From: Symsagittifera roscoffensis
Lineage: Eukaryota > Xenacoelomorpha > Acoela > Convolutidae
Assembly: GCF_963678635.1 (NCBI RefSeq)
Contig: NC_087063.1
Coordinates: 4,254,580 to 4,318,579, forward strand
DNA length: 64,000 nucleotides
Reading direction: 5' to 3'
The notes beneath the pieces are model-generated. The model had not been told where the DNA came from, did not search any database, and saw only the letters and a program-made list of their open reading frames with translations. The translations under genes and the position numbers were made by a program. Of the stretch, positions 9,552 to 19,302 are shown one piece after another; the stretch's first letter is position 1, and the number at the start of each line of letters is the position of its first letter.

Positions 9552-12500
9552 ATGAGGAACTTGAATGAACTCAGCAATGACAGACAGGTGTGTCTGGTAC
9601 CAAATCCAAACAGTAAAAGCTCGGCTATTTTAGGAAGAAGCTTCTCACTCACTCAGAGCGGACTGTGTGTGAGTGTTTTATTGAACACAGAAGCAACAAC
9701 AGTGACAATACAGCGGGGAAAGAAACTTGGCTACGCTTTGCCTCTGAACACAGACTTTCAGAGTGGGGAGAACTTGAAAAAGTTTGATGTAACTAAATGT
9801 CCATTGCATGCGAAGCAAGAATGTATAATGAAAAAAGTAAATGAATTGAAATCTTCTAGGAAATTGTTTTCAATGAAGTCGGAAACAGATGATGGGCTGT
9901 CTAGTTGTTCCAACTTTCCTGAGAGGCCGACGGAAGCAGAGTTAGCAGCGAATAAGCCTGTCCTACCTGAGATAGAACACCTGAAGGGTAAAATATCAGA
10001 TAAGGAATTAGATTCGCTCAGAGCGGTGCTAAATTGGAACGCAGATGTTTTTTCAAAGCATACGGCCGACATAGGTTGTTGCAATTTTGTAGAGCACGAG
10101 ATTGAGATAGAAGAGGGCTCGGTACCTCATAGGAAAGGGGCGAGAAGAATGACCCCAAATAAGTCAGAAGCGTGTAGGAAGGAAATCGAGATGTTAATGG
10201 AGTACGACATGATCGAGCCGTCGAAGTCTCCATGGGCTTGTGGTGTGGTCATGGCGAAAAAGAAAGGGGGACAACTCAGATTTTGTTGTGATTTCCGTTA
10301 TCTGAACGCAGTGACTATAAAGGACGCATACCCGATTCCCCGCATCGATGAGAGCCTATCCAAGCTGGGAGACGCGAAGTTCTTCACGACGTTGGATTTG
10401 GGCTCTGCATTCTGGCAAGTGCCACTCAGAAAGCAAGATCGAAAGAAAACAGGCTTCGCGTGTGAGCTGGGACTGTTCCAGTGGAAGAGGATGCCATTCG
10501 GATTGTGCAACGCGACGGCCACATTCCAGCGACTGATGGCCCAGGCACTCACGAGCGTCACTAAGAAATACGGGAATCTCATCATGTGTTATGTCGATGA
10601 TGTCGTGATTGCAACACCAACCTTGGAAGACCACATAGAGAGGTTGGAGGAGGTGTTTTCTTGCATGAAGCAGGCGGGTCTGAAATGTAAACCCTCTAAG
10701 TGTGAAATCCTCAGGGATTCCATAAAGTATCTGGGCCGCCTGGTTGACAAACATGGACTGAGACCAGATCCCGAAGCGGTTGAAGCGGTGCTGACCTGGA
10801 AGGCACCTAAAACAGATACACAGCTGATGAGTTTTCTGGGATTCGCAAATTATTATCGAGAGTTCATCAAGGGGTATGCTGACAAAACATACCCCATGCA
10901 GAGGTTGATGAGAAACAAGGGCAAAAAGTTCACCTGGACTGATGAGGCACAAGTTTCATTTGAAAACATTAAGCGTGAACTTTGCGAGGCGCCGGTCCTC
11001 GGCATGCCAACAGAGAAGAGGATGTTCGTGCTGGACACGGATGCATCAGTGGTTGCGATATCGGGCATACTTCACCAGGAGCAGGAGTGGAACGGGAGAA
11101 CGGTTCTTCGTGCGATAGCCTACGGGAGTAAAGTCCTGAGTGATACTGAAAAGAAGTACGGCGCACCAAAAGCGGAAATGTTTGCGGTGATCACTTTCGT
11201 GGAAAAATACAGGGCCTACTTGGGGAGTGCTCCCTTCAAATTACGTGTGGATAACCGTGCCCTTGCCTGGCTGAAGACCTATTCGATGGACCAAAGCTAT
11301 ATTGGTCGTTGCATCGTGCGCCTGGATGGATACCACATGATCATAGAGCACCGTACTCGTGACAAGCACCAGAACGCAGATAGCCTCAGTAAAAAGACAG
11401 AATTTTATGAGCGCCTCGAGGACAAACAGGCTAACCAATCAGAGATCAAAGACGGGTTTTCCTTTCTGGATAAAGAAACCTACGACAAGCTGCCACTTAC
11501 TAGGTGGTTAGACAAGTCAGGACATCCTATACCTGGACACCCTGACCTTCCAGTGGAGACAGCCGCTGAGATAAAGCTTTTAGCCAGAGGCGAGCCCGTT
11601 CCGTTGGATCTGCTAGTCCGATCCAACTTGGTGCAGCAAGAACTAACCAGGATGGGTATAAACAGCATGGCTCTATTGAACAGGACGGTGAACGTGGCGC
11701 CGGACGTCATGGGAAAACTCCGTGACTTGTTGGACAGGGAAGTGGATAGGCATGATCGTGAATGGATGGAGAAAATGCAGCGGTTGACTGTCACCGAGAG
11801 AACAGAGAAGAGGCCAGTGTCCATTCGCAGCCGAGGCATTGAACGGGATTGCAGGTCGATCGTCAACCAGCTGGTGAGCTCGATGCCGAAAGAAGTCTTG
11901 TTGAGAACTTCGTTCACTGAATATGGAACATTGAATCAGAACCAAACTACTGAGGAAGTCAGGATCAGGTCGAAATCTAGCTTCACGAGGAGAGTGCACT
12001 TCACGGATGCAAAACAGGAATACGAGCCAAGCCCAGATTGTTCGTCCGTAGACGAGACAATGTCCGGGGAGTCTGACACCTTCGAGCCAGTCAAGGACGA
12101 CTCGTCTGAGGAGTCAGACACCTTTGAGCCCGTGCAGGACGACTTGTCCGGGGAGAGGTTGACTAGACCACCTAGGGGCAGAATTTTGTCCGGGGAGTCG
12201 GGTTTGAAGCGACCGATGGACAGAGTTTTGTCCGGGGAGTCGAGAAACATCTCAGACAACTTGGAATATGATGTTGGGAAATCAGTCGACTCAAGTGTTG
12301 ACTCGAGGCCTCAGTCCTGGGACAACACGTCTGAAACAACTTCCAATTCCGATATGTCAGAGATCGCAATCCACTCTTTATTGGTAGACTGGAAGCAGCG
12401 TGGGCTGGACCGAGAAACACATCAGGATCCAGACAGGGATAGATACACCTCAGATGAAAAGGGCACTGTGGTAGATAATGCCGCAGACGAGCTCGAGCTG

Positions 12501-14774
12501 ATAGCAGTTTCGAAACGCCCAACCAGATTGCTGCCACATGGTACGGTCGTCCGTACCAATCTGGAACCATCTGTGCAGGAAGCGACGCCTTTGAAAAAGA
12601 TATGGTGTGTCAAGTTGATGGACGATGCTCATGCCCCGGAGATAATGAGTGGGCAAATGAACGTGGTGAAGACGTATTTGAAAGCCAGGTACAGGTTGTC
12701 GGATCTCCTGAGGGCTCAACGAAATGATAGAATGACGAGCAGTCTGAAGAGATGGATCGAGAATGGAGCACCTGACAAGGGAGACTTGGAAGAAGACAGC
12801 TACAAGATCTTGAAGCAATTCTACCTGAAGCGAAACGACTTGTTGTACCTGAATAAGAACGGAATCGTTGCCTGCAAGCGAAAAGAGGAGGACAAGGTCC
12901 TCTATAAATACAATTCAATAGTGTTACCACAGTTGTACCAGACCGAATTGCTCTTTCGCTCACATGAGCAGATGGGTCATCAAGGCGTGGACAAAGTGTA
13001 TAACAGGATACATAAACGATTCGAATGGCCGGGATTGAAAAAGGCTTGTGAGAAGTGGATCGCAGCATGCCTGTCATGTCAGCAGGCGAAGGATCCCAGG
13101 AAGCTAAGGTTCCCCCTACAGTCAAAAGAGTCGTCAGGTTTCAACGAAGTGGTGCAAATTGATCATCAGAAAATCTGTATGACAGCAACGGGCTATAATC
13201 AGGTGCTGGTAATGATCGACCATTTTACGAAGTATGCGGAGGCAGCACCCTGCATGACAGCATCGGCGGAAGAAACATGTGATCATTTGATAAATGTGTG
13301 GATAGCGAGGCATGGCTGCCCCATCACGTTCCAATCGGACAATGGCAAAGCATTCGTGGGTGATCTCACGAAGGAGTTGATGAAAAGGTCGCAGGTAGCG
13401 CAGGCCCACTCGACCACTTATCACCCGCAAACGAATGGCCTAGTCGAGAGGCAAAACCGCACACTGGTATCCATGCTGAGAGTCTACTGCTCGCGTTACA
13501 TGGATGACTGGGACAAGCACCTGCCGCAAGTGATGGGTGCTTACAACAGCACGGAGCATTCCACCACGGGAAAAAGTCCGCACATGATGTTAACGGGTCA
13601 TGAAAAAGCGCTCCCGTTGACGTTTTTCTACCCTGAATATGAGGGGAAGAGGACAGCACCGCAAACGTACGTGCGGGATGTTATTAGAAGACAACAGGAT
13701 CTCAATGACTTATGCAGGAGGAATACGCAACAGGCGCAAATTAGACAAAAAAGGAGGTTTGATAACAGGACAGCTGATGCGAAAGCCTACTCAGTTGGCG
13801 ACTACGTCTGGGTGTTCCAGGAAGTGGTTCCACCAAAAGGAACCAAGAAATTATTAAAGAAATGGCGTGGTCCATTTCAGATAACAGAGGTGCACCAAGG
13901 AGGTCGTTTTTATCGATTGAGCACTGGAAGAGCAGCTCATTACGAGAACATAAAACCACACAATGCCTCGTCAGAGGATTGGTGCATCCCAGCGGACATG
14001 CAAGAGGGAGACTATTTGATAGTGGATCCTGCTTGTGAAGTGAATGAAAGGGGTACTCGCGACAAGAATGACGGGAATGAGGTGGTGGACGATTGCGATC
14101 TACCACTGGATCTCGAGTTGACCGAGCGAGTAGAGGTGGACGATGAAACTCTACCTTATGCCGAAGAAGACTGGGACTGCCCGGAACAAACCGAAATTGA
14201 CAAAGGAATACAGCCTGACTTTCCTCTCACTATGGAAACACGCCAAAGCAAGAGAGGAAAAAACCAGAAGAAATACAATCCGTACGGCGAGGACTTCGTT
14301 GTAGACAGGATAGTAGTGAGTGATGTCATAGACTCGCTGGTGGGACTGGACGAAGTGGCGATGCTAGAAGAAATCGACCTTGTGAACGATATGGATCAAG
14401 ATTGGATCGACGATCGATCAGAACCAGAAGTGGAGTTCGAACCAGAAGCGGAACAGACTCATGAGCAAGAACTAACAAACTTGCGCGTGCTCGAATGGCT
14501 CCATGATCTGCCGACAGATCCAAAAGAGACGATCCTGACGATTCAGGACGTCGATAGAGACGGCGTCAAATACATCAGTCATGACAATACTGAGTCCAAC
14601 TGGGTCGCCCCAGATGGTCCTCTACGTGTTCCACAATCCAACCTCGGTCTCCTAGACTTTGGGCGATCGACGGGGACGTCGATGGATATTTTTGTCCGGG
14701 GAGTGGGGGTAGGACTCACCCACACCGAAAATCTGATAATAAAAAAATTGAAATCGGCAAGAGAAACCGGATAA
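9552..14774 (+). CDS. pol: Pol polyprotein: reverse transcriptase, RNase H, integrase (element A)
   Basis: A single frame of 1740 codons; the true start is probably upstream, since the frame is open back to about 9490. RT spans roughly residues 200-450 with LDLGSAFWQV, MPFGLCNA and the catalytic YVDD at 347-350. RNase H follows with VLDTDAS (492), KAEMFAV, VDNRALAWL and HQNADSLS (about 607). A linker of about 480 residues, acidic and with LSGES repeats at 837-897, separates it from the integrase. Integrase has an HHCC finger (about 1138-1177), a D,D-35-E core (D1204, D1263, E1299) and a GPF module (KKWRGPF, about 1438). An acidic extension of about 280 residues ends at TAA 14772-14774. It copies element RNA into DNA and inserts it in the genome. 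The frame stays open in the same register past this stop into the macrodomain. Confidence 0.95.
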   Translation: MRNLNELSNDRQVCLVPNPNSKSSAILGRSFSLTQSGLCVSVLLNTEATTVTIQRGKKLGYALPLNTDFQSGENLKKFDVTKCPLHAKQECIMKKVNELKSSRKLFSMKSETDDGLSSCSNFPERPTEAELAANKPVLPEIEHLKGKISDKELDSLRAVLNWNADVFSKHTADIGCCNFVEHEIEIEEGSVPHRKGARRMTPNKSEACRKEIEMLMEYDMIEPSKSPWACGVVMAKKKGGQLRFCCDFRYLNAVTIKDAYPIPRIDESLSKLGDAKFFTTLDLGSAFWQVPLRKQDRKKTGFACELGLFQWKRMPFGLCNATATFQRLMAQALTSVTKKYGNLIMCYVDDVVIATPTLEDHIERLEEVFSCMKQAGLKCKPSKCEILRDSIKYLGRLVDKHGLRPDPEAVEAVLTWKAPKTDTQLMSFLGFANYYREFIKGYADKTYPMQRLMRNKGKKFTWTDEAQVSFENIKRELCEAPVLGMPTEKRMFVLDTDASVVAISGILHQEQEWNGRTVLRAIAYGSKVLSDTEKKYGAPKAEMFAVITFVEKYRAYLGSAPFKLRVDNRALAWLKTYSMDQSYIGRCIVRLDGYHMIIEHRTRDKHQNADSLSKKTEFYERLEDKQANQSEIKDGFSFLDKETYDKLPLTRWLDKSGHPIPGHPDLPVETAAEIKLLARGEPVPLDLLVRSNLVQQELTRMGINSMALLNRTVNVAPDVMGKLRDLLDREVDRHDREWMEKMQRLTVTERTEKRPVSIRSRGIERDCRSIVNQLVSSMPKEVLLRTSFTEYGTLNQNQTTEEVRIRSKSSFTRRVHFTDAKQEYEPSPDCSSVDETMSGESDTFEPVKDDSSEESDTFEPVQDDLSGERLTRPPRGRILSGESGLKRPMDRVLSGESRNISDNLEYDVGKSVDSSVDSRPQSWDNTSETTSNSDMSEIAIHSLLVDWKQRGLDRETHQDPDRDRYTSDEKGTVVDNAADELELIAVSKRPTRLLPHGTVVRTNLEPSVQEATPLKKIWCVKLMDDAHAPEIMSGQMNVVKTYLKARYRLSDLLRAQRNDRMTSSLKRWIENGAPDKGDLEEDSYKILKQFYLKRNDLLYLNKNGIVACKRKEEDKVLYKYNSIVLPQLYQTELLFRSHEQMGHQGVDKVYNRIHKRFEWPGLKKACEKWIAACLSCQQAKDPRKLRFPLQSKESSGFNEVVQIDHQKICMTATGYNQVLVMIDHFTKYAEAAPCMTASAEETCDHLINVWIARHGCPITFQSDNGKAFVGDLTKELMKRSQVAQAHSTTYHPQTNGLVERQNRTLVSMLRVYCSRYMDDWDKHLPQVMGAYNSTEHSTTGKSPHMMLTGHEKALPLTFFYPEYEGKRTAPQTYVRDVIRRQQDLNDLCRRNTQQAQIRQKRRFDNRTADAKAYSVGDYVWVFQEVVPPKGTKKLLKKWRGPFQITEVHQGGRFYRLSTGRAAHYENIKPHNASSEDWCIPADMQEGDYLIVDPACEVNERGTRDKNDGNEVVDDCDLPLDLELTERVEVDDETLPYAEEDWDCPEQTEIDKGIQPDFPLTMETRQSKRGKNQKKYNPYGEDFVVDRIVVSDVIDSLVGLDEVAMLEEIDLVNDMDQDWIDDRSEPEVEFEPEAEQTHEQELTNLRVLEWLHDLPTDPKETILTIQDVDRDGVKYISHDNTESNWVAPDGPLRVPQSNLGLLDFGRSTGTSMDIFVRGVGVGLTHTENLIIKKLKSARETG
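12060..12240 (+). repeat. LSGES-encoding repeats in the pol linker
   Basis: Four copies of TGTCCGGGGAG(T) occur at 12061, 12145, 12187 and 12229, all in the same codon register and encoding SGE-containing peptides such as LSGES, next to repeated SDTFEPV. The same 12-mer recurs elsewhere in the element in another register and outside genes (see the hairpin features). Confidence 0.8.
14666..14704 (+). promoter_or_regulatory. Internal hairpin plus GTCCGGGGAGT motif in pol (candidate central polypurine tract)
   Basis: The stem ATCGAC/GTCGAT (14666-14671 with 14678-14683) encloses the loop GGGGAC and is followed by TTGTCCGGGGAGT at 14692-14704. The loop's GGAC can pair with GTCC of the downstream motif. 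The same arrangement lies just before the 3' LTR at 19265-19301 with two compensated stem changes. It is conserved at the equivalent place in BC (22074-22036, minus) and D (33141-33180). Function is inferred: second-strand priming or another RNA signal. Confidence 0.6.
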
Positions 14775-15303
14775 CTAGAGACAGAGGGCGAGAATGCTAA
14801 AAAACCACCTTTTGGACGAATCTTTGAATCGTATTTTGATCTACCGAACCATTATTCGAACAATATGGTCATAACGGACAGCGATTTCATACTCACGGAA
14901 CGCACGTGCGCCATAGCGATAACCGCGGACGTAAGCTTCAAAACAGCACTAGCGGCTGACTTCAAGAGAGAGTATAAAAATATCGAGTTTTTGTGGAAAC
15001 AGAGGCCTGGTGTGGGAGGGATGATAGCGCTGCCCCCTGTTGCATCACAGATACCAGGGAAATATTTGTGTTTTTTGGTTACGAAAGCTACTGATAGGCA
15101 ACACGTGAATCCGGAGAGCTTGGTGTTGGCCTTGACTCGACTTCCTGGTTAAGAGAGGTGTGACCTCTCTCTCGTTACCAGTTTATGATCCCAATAGAGG
15201 GAAGCTACACCCGAGAGAGTTGTACGCTCTTGTACATGTGATATTTTCAGAGACTGACATAGAAGTTTACTTACATAAAAAATACTATCTGAGTATATGC
15301 TAA
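14775..15303 (+). pseudogene. TARG1/OARD1-like macrodomain, C-terminal module of Pol (element A, broken)
   Basis: After the TAA at 14772-14774 the same frame continues. It matches the uninterrupted C-terminus of Pol in BC (21435 onward). The order of motifs fits a macrodomain of the TARG1/OARD1 family: a GDLF-like ITDSDFIL, an alpha/beta stretch, GKYLCFLVTK, a helix of ALTRL type, a strand ending SLPVYDPNRGKL, and a final helix-strand FSETDIEVYLH. Known relatives remove ADP-ribose from protein glutamates and deacetylate O-acetyl-ADP-ribose. Here the Gly-rich SMPxxGxGLD-type loop is replaced by a conserved PVYDPNRGKL, so catalysis is doubtful. A one-base indel near 15145 also breaks this copy; the frame resumes to TAA at 15301-15303. 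Assigned by eye. Confidence 0.6.
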
Positions 15304-15767
15304 GAATTGCGCTCGGCGATAAGTGGTTTTTATTAAGTTATTCGACAGGAATTAGAGTCAAGTTTAGGTTAGGTTAGGTTTTAGGTACAGTATTAGGGAC
15401 TATGTTTCTTTGTGATAGTGTAGGTGTGTGATGTTTATGTGTTTATGTTATGTTATTGTTATGATTATGTTTTATTTTTTATGTCATAAAGGACCCGGAG
15501 TACTCCAGGTCATCAAGGTGACAGCGCACATTCGTGCTACTCTGACAAAGGCAAAGGTGGACGATCCACCTTGGTGCTAAATTTTAAATCGGAATTGAAA
15601 AAAGAATTTCAATGGAGAGTTTTAAAGAATTGATTGATGTTGTATCCGAAAATGATGGTTCTAAGTCGCGACTTGTTTTTTAGATCTTGATTGATCAGAA
15701 ATTGTTTATTGAATTCATTGAATCAAACGAAGAATCTACACGACGACAAGAATCAACACGATAAGAA
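15304..15767 (+). other. Spacer between pol and ORF X
   Basis: Non-coding and T-rich, with a short TTAGG run near 15363. A pyrimidine tract ending in TTTTTTAG at about 15676-15683 looks like a 3' splice acceptor ahead of ORF X. Equivalent acceptors occur at the same relative place in BC (21149) and D (34069). Confidence 0.5.
15671..15683 (+). promoter_or_regulatory. 3' splice-acceptor-like site before ORF X
   Basis: The sequence ACTTGTTTTTTAG lies 84 bp upstream of the ORF X ATG. Similar sites, TTTACTTTCAG in D and TTTCTGTTTTCAG in BC, precede their ORF X copies. This suggests ORF X is made from a spliced subgenomic RNA, as env is in retroviruses, or through trans-splicing. Inference from position and conservation only. 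Confidence 0.4.
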
Positions 15768-17342
15768 ATGGGTGACACGAACGAACTCATGGAATTCCTC
15801 TCAGCGAGTCTAGGAGCGACTCTAGACGAGATCTATCAGCGGCTGATCGATTGTGATTTCACACGAGAAGACCCGGGGTTGGCGATGTTTGTGGTCGCAC
15901 TCCTCAATGCACTAGGACGAGAGGGTCGAGGGAATCGCCCTACAGAAGTCGTGTTGATGTTGGCCTTCGGTGAGTCCGGGACCGCCGAGAGAGGCCGAAA
16001 CCGATTGATGAGATGGAGGCGTGGAGAAATGTCTGGCCACGACCTGGCTCGTGAGCCAGGACTAGGTGAGCAAAGGGACCACCGGCTAGGTGAGATGCCC
16101 TTACCCGTCCAACCTGCGCAGCCACTCATCGGAGCGAAGAGACAACGTGATGGGCCAGGCCCGTCACACTCGGTCGACTCTCCAACAGCTGAGAGAGTGA
16201 GAGTGAGCGAGATAGAGATCCAGACGTCGGAGACGATTGAGACACTGGAGAAGAAGGAGAGAGATCAGAGCGAGCTATGTGCCAAACTTCAGGAGTACAG
16301 GGCGATAGCTCGAGAGAGAGACGAATGGAAAAAGAAGTTTGAAGATCTGCAGGTGGCCTACAAGGAGGATGAAATAAAGCACCTGAAGGAGCTGTATATG
16401 GCGAAGGTGAGCCAGGTGTCACCGGAAGTCCTGGCGAGCATGAGCTCCTCGGAGGGATCCAACGACACACGCCCCAGGACAACAGCGCAGGAGCTATGCG
16501 CATCGAGAGGACCTGAGGTTCTGGATTTGCGTGCATCAAGGGAGCCCGAGGCTCCTCAGCAGACACGACCGTCTGCTTCGAGTCAAAGGTTCACGATACC
16601 AGACCCTTCTGACACCTATCTAGCTCCTCAATTCCAGGAATCATTTAACCAAGTGGCCAGAGCCGCGATGGATGAGATCAACAGAGGCACTGAGCGGACA
16701 CTGGTTAGGATCGTTCCTTCCCAACGTCGTGATCATTCATCAAATAGCTCGGAGCGAACAACCCGCACGATAGCGTGTTCTGCGCCTGGTGGAGTCTTTG
16801 AGAAGTCTCGCGTGGTAGACATCAGGAAGAATCTGATGGCACGTCATCAGTTCACGCAAGTGCCAGCCGAGCATCCTCGAGCCTGCCTGAATGACATGAG
16901 CTGGAACCCCGCCACGAACGACCAGGTAATTCCCCCAGGGAGTCGCCATTTGATCATTGGAGACAGTTTGGTGAGGGATCTGAATGAGATCTTCGTCTAT
17001 GGTCAGACTACCATTCTGTCCTTTGGAGGAGCCTCAGTGGCTCAGGTCATCAAAATGATGAAATTCCAGAGCGAGGATCATCTGGATACATTAATAATAA
17101 TGCTGGGGACCAATGACGTCTCGAGAGCCCCCGTGACTCCGGAGAACAAGTGGGAACCTCTATTGGTGTGTCTCTTGAACGAATTGAAAGAAAAGTACAG
17201 ACCCAAGCTCGTGATCTTGTGCACGATACCACCAAATCCTTTGGTGGGCACCATAGCTGCAGATTTCATGAATGGCAACGTGACGCGGTGGAATGAAATG
17301 ACCCGCAGTCTGGTGAGGAACAACCCTGGCGAGAAGCTCTAG
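15768..17342 (+). CDS. ORF X of element A: coiled-coil protein with SGNH-hydrolase-like domain, C-terminus lost
   Basis: 524 codons from an ATG that matches the start region in the BC and D copies. Residues 1-130 form a conserved domain (LDEIYQRL, HDLAREPGL, GEMPLPVQP) found in three families here. A charged coiled coil follows at about 150-215, then a low-complexity linker. Residues about 385-500 look like an SGNH/GDSL hydrolase: IIGDSLVRDL (block I, nucleophile Ser), SFGGAS (block II Gly) and LGTNDVSR (block III Asn). SGNH enzymes cleave acyl esters. The block V D-x-x-H seen in copy D is absent because a deletion near 17345 joins this frame to ORF Y, so this copy is probably inactive. An SGNH domain in an LTR element is unusual; I know of esterase domains in ORF1 of CR1-type LINEs. 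Confidence 0.75.
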   Translation: MGDTNELMEFLSASLGATLDEIYQRLIDCDFTREDPGLAMFVVALLNALGREGRGNRPTEVVLMLAFGESGTAERGRNRLMRWRRGEMSGHDLAREPGLGEQRDHRLGEMPLPVQPAQPLIGAKRQRDGPGPSHSVDSPTAERVRVSEIEIQTSETIETLEKKERDQSELCAKLQEYRAIARERDEWKKKFEDLQVAYKEDEIKHLKELYMAKVSQVSPEVLASMSSSEGSNDTRPRTTAQELCASRGPEVLDLRASREPEAPQQTRPSASSQRFTIPDPSDTYLAPQFQESFNQVARAAMDEINRGTERTLVRIVPSQRRDHSSNSSERTTRTIACSAPGGVFEKSRVVDIRKNLMARHQFTQVPAEHPRACLNDMSWNPATNDQVIPPGSRHLIIGDSLVRDLNEIFVYGQTTILSFGGASVAQVIKMMKFQSEDHLDTLIIMLGTNDVSRAPVTPENKWEPLLVCLLNELKEKYRPKLVILCTIPPNPLVGTIAADFMNGNVTRWNEMTRSLVRNNPGEKL

Positions 17343-18557
17343 AAAAAGAAATGAATCTGAAGGATAGTGAAGCCTATCACAGACCTACTGGTTCAAAATA
17401 TATGGTGGGTTCAAGCTCCGCACCATATTGTAATAGCAAGTATCCTACGCACATGGTAGTGATGGATGGATGCTAGGACGCAACAAGTGTTGGTTGACCA
17501 ACTTTTCTCTGTGCCAAAGTGCGTGAGGTTGGCCAGAATGTCAGAAAGGTCATATGACTTGTTGGCAAAGATCTTTCGGGCAGTCCCAAAAAGATCTGAA
17601 GGCGAGTTGCAAGACGTTGTGGGTGAATAGTTCATGAGACTGAACGAAGGCAATGTGAGTGAGTTCGAGAAACAGAAAGCGAGTGGAGCCTTACCCACTG
17701 AATTCCCCACAATAGAAGAAAAAGACGACTTACACAGAATTCTGATGGAAGTGGAACCGTTGCTGGGAGCCTCAGGGTATCGGACCCCAAGGAACATAGT
17801 GAGAACCCATGGGGAGTATCCTTGCCACTGCTTGGCGCAGACGTTGTGGTACCCCAAACGCGGGAATCTGATCCTAGTATGGGACGTGGAGGAGTTGTAC
17901 TCCACGGGGTTGCCCGATCAGAATCAACAAGTGTCAATCGTGGTGGTTAGCGCCAAGCTAGCAGTGAGATGGCTGGAGGCTAACGCAGACACAAGTCAGC
18001 AGGAGACGGCCGTGCCTACTCCTGAGCAGCTGAGCAACGTGAAGATGAGTCGTGAATTGGATCTTTTCAGAACCACCTGCAAGGTTCTGAGGATACCTAA
18101 AGCCATTGAAAGAATATGGTCAAGGCAAAGATTGATGCCTTGGTTCCGTGCAGTGATGACATCATGGATGTATGAACGCGCGAAGCGTCACATGTCAAGG
18201 AACACGGAAGCCTATCAACCTTTCCAGCTAGATATAGGACCAGGAGCCTATAAACGAGCATTCCTGACGCACAGAAACGCGGTCACCACAGCGGTGAAGC
18301 GGGTAGCTGGAGCGCCTTGTGTTACTGAAGATGAGAAGAAAGAGGTCTTAAGAGCTGACCTAGAACGAAACGTGAGCCTATGTCTTCACAACAGCTTTTG
18401 CAGGAACCGGGAGCAGAAGGTGAATGTGGACTTGCTACCTTGCTGCAAACCGAGGCTGTTGGAGCAGGAGAGTTGGGGCACGGCCCGCAACTCCATGGAC
18501 ATGCTGGAGAAAGTGTTGGAAGACAGCGAAGATCAAGATGGAAAAGTGATGGAATGA
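17343..18557 (+). pseudogene. ORF Y of element A, C-terminal third only
   Basis: From about 17356 the sequence reads as the part of ORF Y starting SEAYHRP (SEAYGLP in BC), with stops at about 17474 and 17628-17630. From 17634 it is open for 307 codons to TGA at 18555-18557. It keeps the block HGEYPCHCLAQT, VWDVEELYSTG and the C-terminal basic, helical part. The N-terminal two-thirds were lost with the ORF X tail. The function is unknown. Confidence 0.7.
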
Positions 18558-19302
18558 AGATGACCAAAGAAGAGAAGAGAAGGAGAGAAAACTTGATTGT
18601 CTTTGTGTGTAAAAACTTGAACAAATCAACCAAGTTTTGATTATTGAACTTGTGAAACTTTTTGCTTTGATCTAGTTTGGTCAGACCAAACTATAATGTT
18701 GCAATTGTTAAAATTGTTGAAATTGTTGATTTTAGTTATGGCTATTTATGTATGTATATGAGGAACCTAGGTGAGTATATTTACCTATTTATTCACGACT
18801 GAAGTTTTTAACCTGTGTAAGACACAACTTCACTGTGTGGCGACATGGTAAGTTTGAGTAAACTTGCTCTGGAAGGGTGGGTAACTCAAGAACTTTCCTA
18901 GCCACAGAGTTTCTTAGTTTTAATATTGAAAGGACCGCATAAATGACTGATTATACTTGGTGAGCAATGTTAAGTTAATTTTAACGGGTGCGTGGCCGTG
19001 CCACGTCCCACTTTTTAATCACAAAGAGCGAAAAGAAGTTTTATGGCAAGACGACGTAAGTAGTCAGAAAAGAAATTTTATCTAGGACACTCCTCATGGT
19101 GCAAATTTTGTGAAAATGTTGAAAGGTAGTGAGATGTAGTACGATGCCATTTGTGAACACGTAGTGAGTTGAGGTGGAGTAGATAAATTTCATTTTCTTA
19201 TGCGATTTGTAAGATTGGTTACAGAAAACTGGACAACTACTTGACGATAACCCGGTGTTATGCGATCAATGGGGACATTGATGGAGACTTGTCCGGGGAG
19301 TA
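18558..19302 (+). other. 3' untranslated region of element A
   Basis: No gene seen. The stretch is AT-rich and ends with the hairpin and GTCCGGGGAGT signal immediately before the LTR. Confidence 0.6.
19265..19302 (+). promoter_or_regulatory. Pre-LTR hairpin and polypurine-tract-like motif (element A)
   Basis: The stem ATCAAT/ATTGAT (19265-19270 with 19277-19282) encloses GGGGAC, followed by TTGTCCGGGGAGT (19289-19301), then TA and the LTR start TGTGCC at 19303. This is the normal place of the polypurine tract that primes plus-strand DNA. Flanking bases (GCG before, GGA after) also match the internal copy at 14666-14704, so the two are duplicates with compensatory stem changes. Confidence 0.65.

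Noticed and set aside
9490-9552. Programmed -1 frameshift between protease and RT of element A
   Set aside because: The frames overlap, but no canonical slippery heptamer is visible and no second intact copy exists here to show conservation; a simple indel is equally likely.
15361-15385. TTAGG repeats as telomeric sequence
   Set aside because: Only about three units inside the pol-ORF X spacer of a retroelement; too short to mean anything.
15768-18557. ORF X or ORF Y as an envelope glycoprotein, as in retrovirus-like errantiviruses
   Set aside because: They occupy the env position, but I see no signal peptide, furin-type site or C-terminal membrane anchor; ORF X has an SGNH-like domain instead.
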